A stretch of DNA of 64,000 nt from Apteryx mantelli. Lineage: Eukaryota; Chordata; Aves; Apterygiformes; Apterygidae. The stretch is from assembly GCF_036417845.1 (NCBI RefSeq), contig NW_027118693.1, positions 1,126,001 to 1,190,000 of the forward strand, given 5' to 3'. Position 1 is the first letter of the stretch; each line of letters begins with the position of its first letter. Shown one piece after another: positions 58,736-64,000 of the stretch. The translations under genes were made by a program, and so were the position numbers. Below the pieces are notes generated by a model, which saw nothing but the letters and a program-made list of their open reading frames with translations, ran no database searches and was not told the origin of the DNA.

Positions 58736-61700
58736 CTTCCTGAGCAGGTATTAGAGATCTTTCTCTCAGCAACTATTATCATGTAAAAACACATTTCGTA
58801 CCATGAGATTCTTTGGTCCTCAGTCTAGTTTCATTTACATTGGTGTAAAGCAGTAGTTCAATGCTATTGAAATCAGTGAAAGCAAAAACAGCATCAGGCC
58901 TTAGTAGTGATGCAGAAGAAAGCTAATGTATTATTTTAAGATAACTGGCAAATTCGAGGCAGAACAATAATCCTGACAGCCCTGTAAATTCTGGGTCTTG
59001 GCTTAGATTCATTATACTTTTGGCAGGATCCCTCCCTGTGTTACCTAAGATCATTATTGTCTCTGGCCAGACAATAAAATCCTGTAATCTGACTGTAAAA
59101 TGCTTTAATTTCCCATTCATTAGTTTTTCCTGAATTTTACTTTGTGTACCCTGGGAGAAAATAGCTCCCTTCCCTTTTTTTCCCCCTTTCCTCTTTTTCT
59201 TACAGGCATTCAGGCAAACACTGAACAAGATATATTTTTTATTGTCTGGTTTAATTTTATCAGATAAACAGCCCCATTCAAGTGCATAAAGGACTCCCTC
59301 ACACAGATGACATTATCTCCAAATGTTGTTCAACCCAGAATTGTGAATTCAATTTGGTAGATGCAGCCTCAATTGGAGTGGAAGGGGCTCTCAAGGCCTG
59401 CAAAGTCCCTTCACAATCAGGTGGCTGGGAGCACACCTGCCTTCAGCATAAGTGCAGAAGAAGGGATAACAGACTTTCCAGACCTTCCTCATCCCCAGTA
59501 AACTAATGCTTGCAACTGCAGGTGGTTTCTTTAGGGTAGGCTGGTAGCAGGTGATGTAGATTCCTAAGTTAATTTAAAGCAAATTACTTTGGGGGTGCAG
59601 GTGCTGCAGCTGTTTACCCAGGCTGAGATGCCACCAAGGTAAGTTTCTCCTATGCCTGGACTAGCTCTGCTCTCAATCTACAGTTTGGATGTATAGTGAA
59701 ATGTTACAACTCTATGGTGTGTCATGCAGTTATTTCAATAGTTCTTTTGACCTGATGGTCTATGAATCTGTGTAATCAGTGGTCCTCTTGCATTTGTCTG
59801 GCTAGTGTTGTCTTCCTTCAGATACCTGTTCTTCTAGCTATCCCAGGTGGGCAAGAGGAATTTTTTTGTTTATGAAAATCAGTGGAAAAGGGCTCTGAAA
59901 TCAGTGAAAGGGCTTCTTGCAGCCTGAGGCCTGTAAGTTTGCAATCTCCTTCTGCGGGAATCACAGAGCTAGTGGTGTCCTTGGGCAGCTGCCCCTGCAC
60001 AGGCTCCTTTCTTTGCAGTGACCCTGGGCATTCCCAGGAAGAGCTGGCAGCAAGCAGGAAGGATCCCATACCTGCTTTCCATCAACAGATGTCTGTGCCT
60101 TCTGTACAGACACCTGGATTTTGTCAAAATGGCATCTTTCAGCAGAGAAAGGGATCTGCCGAAAGGCTGTGGGCTTCTGGAGCAGCATGCCCCTTGTCGT
60201 GGTGACCCTCTGTGCTGCCGCAATGTGTACCGCACTGCGTGTGATGGAAGGGCCCCTCTAAAGCTCTCTAGTTTCCCTGTTTAACAATAATAAGTTGCAT
60301 ATCAAATTCTATTCTGTACGACATTAATGCGAGCATGAAGAAACAGCAGGGCTTACTCTTGATTTGCGCATGCTTAAATGATGGGAGTGTTTGGGTTTTT
60401 TTTTATTATTATTATTTTTCAGCCTTTTTGAAAACCTAGTTTTAAATAAAACCTATATGCCTTTTCTACAAGCTGGTGTGATCACAGAAAGTCTGTCCCA
60501 GGCTACTCTGTCTTCCACTTCTTCAAAGTGTAAGTTTTTAATAGAGATGTGTGAATAGGGTTGAGGAAGAGAGTGTCTCCTTATGCCTCATTAGCTTGCA
60601 CTAAAATTTTTCTCCATCAACAGCTTTTTGACTAAGCTGTGGCTTGAATTTTAAACAGTCCAGTGACTGTGCTGTTTGCTTAGCTAAGGTGGTTTTATTA
60701 GTGCTGCAGAATAAGAGGTAGGATCTTTGCAGGAATTTTTGCCTTTGAGTATAAGTAGAGCTGGTTGAGGGAAAAGCACTTCTGAAATCCCCAGTTGCTA
60801 TTCAGACTTTTAAGGTTAAGGTGCATCACACACAAGCAGCAAATACTAATTACCAAAGCTTGTAGTTTCTGTCCTCTATAAAATATAGCATCCATCAAAA
60901 TGGACAATGTTTCACTATAATGAAGTTCAGTTGCCAAAGAGTCTTGCACCTCTGTGTTCTGGCATCAGTTGTTATTTAAAAACAAACAAACAAAAAAACC
61001 ACTTTGCACCAACATGGTTTTGAATTTCTTGCAACTACTGATTGGTTTGGCTACCTGTCAAAAATATTTTGCCTGCTCATTTCGTGCTGCAGTGGTTCCA
61101 AGCAGGCTTCAGCTTTCCTCCTGCAGAGCCCTTGGAAGAAGAATGCCATCAGGCAGCCTCCGCAGGCTCGCTTGGGGTCTCTCCTGGACCACCACTTCAG
61201 TCTCGAAATCAGTCCCTGATGTTCTTCTCTCCTCCTCTCATCAGTGTGATAAGATGACTGGTAGTGCTGGAAAGAAAGCTAGCACGGAAAGAAAGTAGCA
61301 TGACATAGATCACATTTTTCTTGGGGAAAGGTTTGATTGGTCTGCCTGGTTCCTACAAAACCTTCCTTTTCCTGTTATAGCAGCAGTGCGGGCAGATGTG
61401 AAGTTCCTTTTCTGTGTAATCCTTCCAGTACAAGGCATTTTATGATAGTGATAAAAACTTGATTCAAACATTTTCACTTTTTCTATAGTTATGCTTGAAA
61501 TCTTTGCGTATGAAAGATGGTAATTTCCTTTTCTGGAACACAGTTTTGGATTGGAGAGGGAAGCAAGGGAAGTGGTTCATACTCTAACCTAGGAGATGAA
61601 GGCTTTGCACCAGGGGTCAGAGGACAGAGTGATGTTCCCACTTGTGCCACCACCCTCCTGTCTGAGCTCAGACCAGGGGTGTGACTCCTCACTACCACGG

Positions 61701-64000
61701 TTTCTTCTCGTGCAAAGTGGCGCTGATGACGATTCCTGACTTGATGAGCTATTTACTTGAATGAAAACTAGATGTGTAAACTGTGTAAATGTGTAAGTTA
61801 ACATTCTAGTTCCCCACTATGCGCTAGGGTGCTATATCATAGGCTAAAATACCCAAAATATTAGAAAATGATTGTATATACCCCATGCATCTAATTCTAG
61901 CAATTCCTATTCCATGGTAGCAAGAGAGAGGAGCTCTGTGGAGAAAGCTTGCCATGTGGATGTGGGATTACTATATTAACTTATTTTAACTGAGCACAAA
62001 CACATTTCTTTCCCTGCTTTTTCAAAGCAAAAGAGATTTTATGTGTCTGTTTTCCCAGTATCTCCTACAGAAAAATCAATGAAAATATTCCTTCGTATGT
62101 GGAGGCTTTTTCTTCACAGAGTTTATGAAAGGAAGAAAGTTCTTCAAATTGTCACGCAAAGGAAGCGTCTCCTGTTATGATTCAGTCTTTCCTAGGCACA
62201 GTCCTGTTCTCCTGGGAACTGCATAAATCCAACACTAAAGCGGCAGGGAGGAAAAGACAAGTCGTTTCAGAAATATGAGCTGCCGAATTAGCATTTTCTC
62301 CCATTACTGCAGGCCTCACGAAGAATGCTTATAATAGGTCTTCTGGTTTTGCTCACCCAAAAGGAATATACTCAGAGTTGCAGAACATCTGGTGCTTGAT
62401 GATTTTTCATGTGTTCTGGAAACGTGGCTGTCATACATGCATCCTCACCGGTATTTTTGAAGAATGCATTTCCACAACACATTTTGTCGAACTTGGACTG
62501 GATGCTTTATCATGGGGGCAAAGAGCATACATATTTTTCCCGTCTGGCTGAAGTCATTCGCACCTGGCTGTGTGTTTACCACACCGGTGCCCAATGCAGT
62601 CACACAGGTAGCGGCCCAAACTTTTTCGGCTTTGCATAAAGTAATCAACTGGGTGAAATTTGGAGCCTATTGAAATCAGTGGGATTATTGCCATTGAGTT
62701 CTTAATGGGACCACAATACACTAAACTCCAGCTTAACCTTTCCAGAAATTTCCCTTGCTACTTTTGGCTTGAATTATAAAAACGGACAGATGCTGGAGAA
62801 CCAGAGGAAGAAAATATGACCCTTTCCCTTTTAAATGTGACCTCGTGCAAAGCGCTGTGTTGTTGAGGAGTGACAAAGCAAATCCCATCTCAATACCTTG
62901 TGGATCTGTTTTTATCTTTCTATGCTTAGGTCAGTGTTCTGTAACTCTCATTTGCCAATTAAGCTACATAAGAGGCTACAGGATGTAGTTTTGCAGACGC
63001 TTCTTCAGGCAACAAAACTGATTTGAGGAGACGAAGACCTTCTCCCCTCCCTGTTGTTCCCTCTCTTGCAGTACCCGGTAGTAGCAGTAGTATCAGCAGA
63101 TAAACAAGACTGGGGAACTACCAACCTGAGATCAGCTTTAACCCAAGAAAAGTGATTGGTATAATCCAGATCTGTCTTGCAGTCCAGTTCATCCTGCGAC
63201 TGCACAAATAGTTGAGCGTACAGAGGTAAAAGCTGTGCTACCAGCAGAAATGCTCTGGAAACCAAAACTGAAGGCAACCTGCCGGGTTCTTCTCTTCCCT
63301 CCCCTCTTCCAGGGCCAGGATGGCGGTGGGAAGGCTGAATCCTTCCTCTCAGGGGCAGGGAGCTGGACGTCAGCAAGTAAAAAAGATATTTCTGAGGAAT
63401 ATGCTCCACCACCTGTCTTCACGGGAAGTTTTGTTCACAATCAAATGGTTGACCCTCACTTGGGCGCATCCCTTGCCTCATGGCTAGGTTTGGGGAGGAT
63501 GCCTCATGGCAGGATGGGAGAGTAATGATTTCCCTGCAGAGCTGGGCTGGAAAATGCCACTAGTTGTTAAAGTAATTTCAATGGTGCTGTTCAGTGAAGA
63601 GAAACATTAAAACCTGAAACTGTTGCCAAGATTTGGGTTAGCAAATGTGCATCTCTGCTTATGAGGAAGAATATGCAGAAACAAGTGCTTTATCTCCTGT
63701 ATTTAAGGATGCAAGTAACCTGGTTCACTGAGATCCTTATTGCAGTCTGGGACTGCTACATGCCACTGTAATCAAAGTAATAATCACCAGCAGTAAAGGC
63801 CCAGATAGTCAGTCCGCTCATAGAAAAGGAGGCTCTTTTGAGATTCAAGCTGGAGAAAAAGCAATGCACCATTTAGCTGGAGAAAAAAAGATGTGCAGTT
63901 TTGGGGAAAAATATAAAACAAAGATATATTCCATCTAGGACAGAAGCAATAAGCTAACTGTAGGAAAGAGAGCTCTGGATGTTGGGAGTCCAGGCCAGCT

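Larger units (their letters stand above)
48895..63999. other. AT-rich intergenic or large-intron sequence
   Basis: About 15 kb without a gene I can support. Open frames are short and lack splice or protein support. Contents: an ancient LINE relic (about 56040-56260), a GC-rich island (about 56930-57240), a poly-A run at 58716-58735 and smaller A/T runs. It could be intergenic or intronic to a gene with exons outside the window. Confidence 0.5.

Noticed and set aside
1..64000. tRNA, rRNA or small nuclear RNA genes
   Set aside because: I looked for cloverleaf-type A and B boxes and known snRNA starts by eye and found none that hold up; a dedicated scan (tRNAscan-SE, Rfam) would be decisive.

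Overview
The window looks like avian (or at least sauropsid) nuclear DNA. The main reason is five CR1 LINE copies, two of which clearly keep the CR1 3' end of short ATTCTGTG-type repeats. There are also several degraded endogenous retrovirus (ERV) LTRs, short introns with GT-AG borders, GC-rich gene islands, and large minisatellites. I see no bacterial operons or ribosome binding sites. Nearly all long open frames are either CR1, or low-complexity artefacts of repeats. The real genes are spliced, so I rebuilt them from splice sites and reading-phase agreement between exons.

Left part (1-16 kb): a CR1 copy with a damaged reverse transcriptase box. Next is a minus-strand spliced gene of at least ten phase-compatible exons (5827 down to 3423) with HEAT/ARM-like helical sequence. 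Upstream of it come an LTR, a CA/ATGCAC minisatellite interrupted by a second LTR, a short telomere-like tract, a 0.4-kb segmental duplication, a 2-kb array of ~81-bp repeats, and a third LTR.

Middle part (16-36 kb): four 61-62-bp tandem units, each with a ZNF143/THAP11-type 'ACTACAnnTCCCAGCATGC' motif, lie just upstream of a plus-strand ARHGAP20/TAGAP-like gene. Its PH-domain end and RA-like exons are phase-consistent, but no RhoGAP domain is visible, and its last exon runs into a ~2.9-kb almost pure polypurine tract. After more ERV debris (RNase H, LTR) and a CpG-rich promoter comes a second plus-strand multi-exon gene that I do not recognise (28.5-35.2 kb). A CR1 copy and an ERV env/LTR remnant sit inside its introns. 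A 45-bp minisatellite and a small acidic/basic minus-strand ORF follow.

Right part (37-64 kb): a broken SENP1/SENP2-like SUMO protease. Four exons are identifiable; it has two nonsense codons and the catalytic His is replaced by Pro, although the catalytic Cys remains. After a CR1 fragment and a few isolated exon-like segments, the last ~15 kb is AT-rich intergenic sequence with one ancient LINE relic and one small GC-rich island.

The mix of decayed gene copies, ERVs and minisatellites would fit a W chromosome, a subtelomere or another repeat-rich avian region, but the sequence alone does not decide which. Identification of the genes rests on motif recognition only; no database search was possible.
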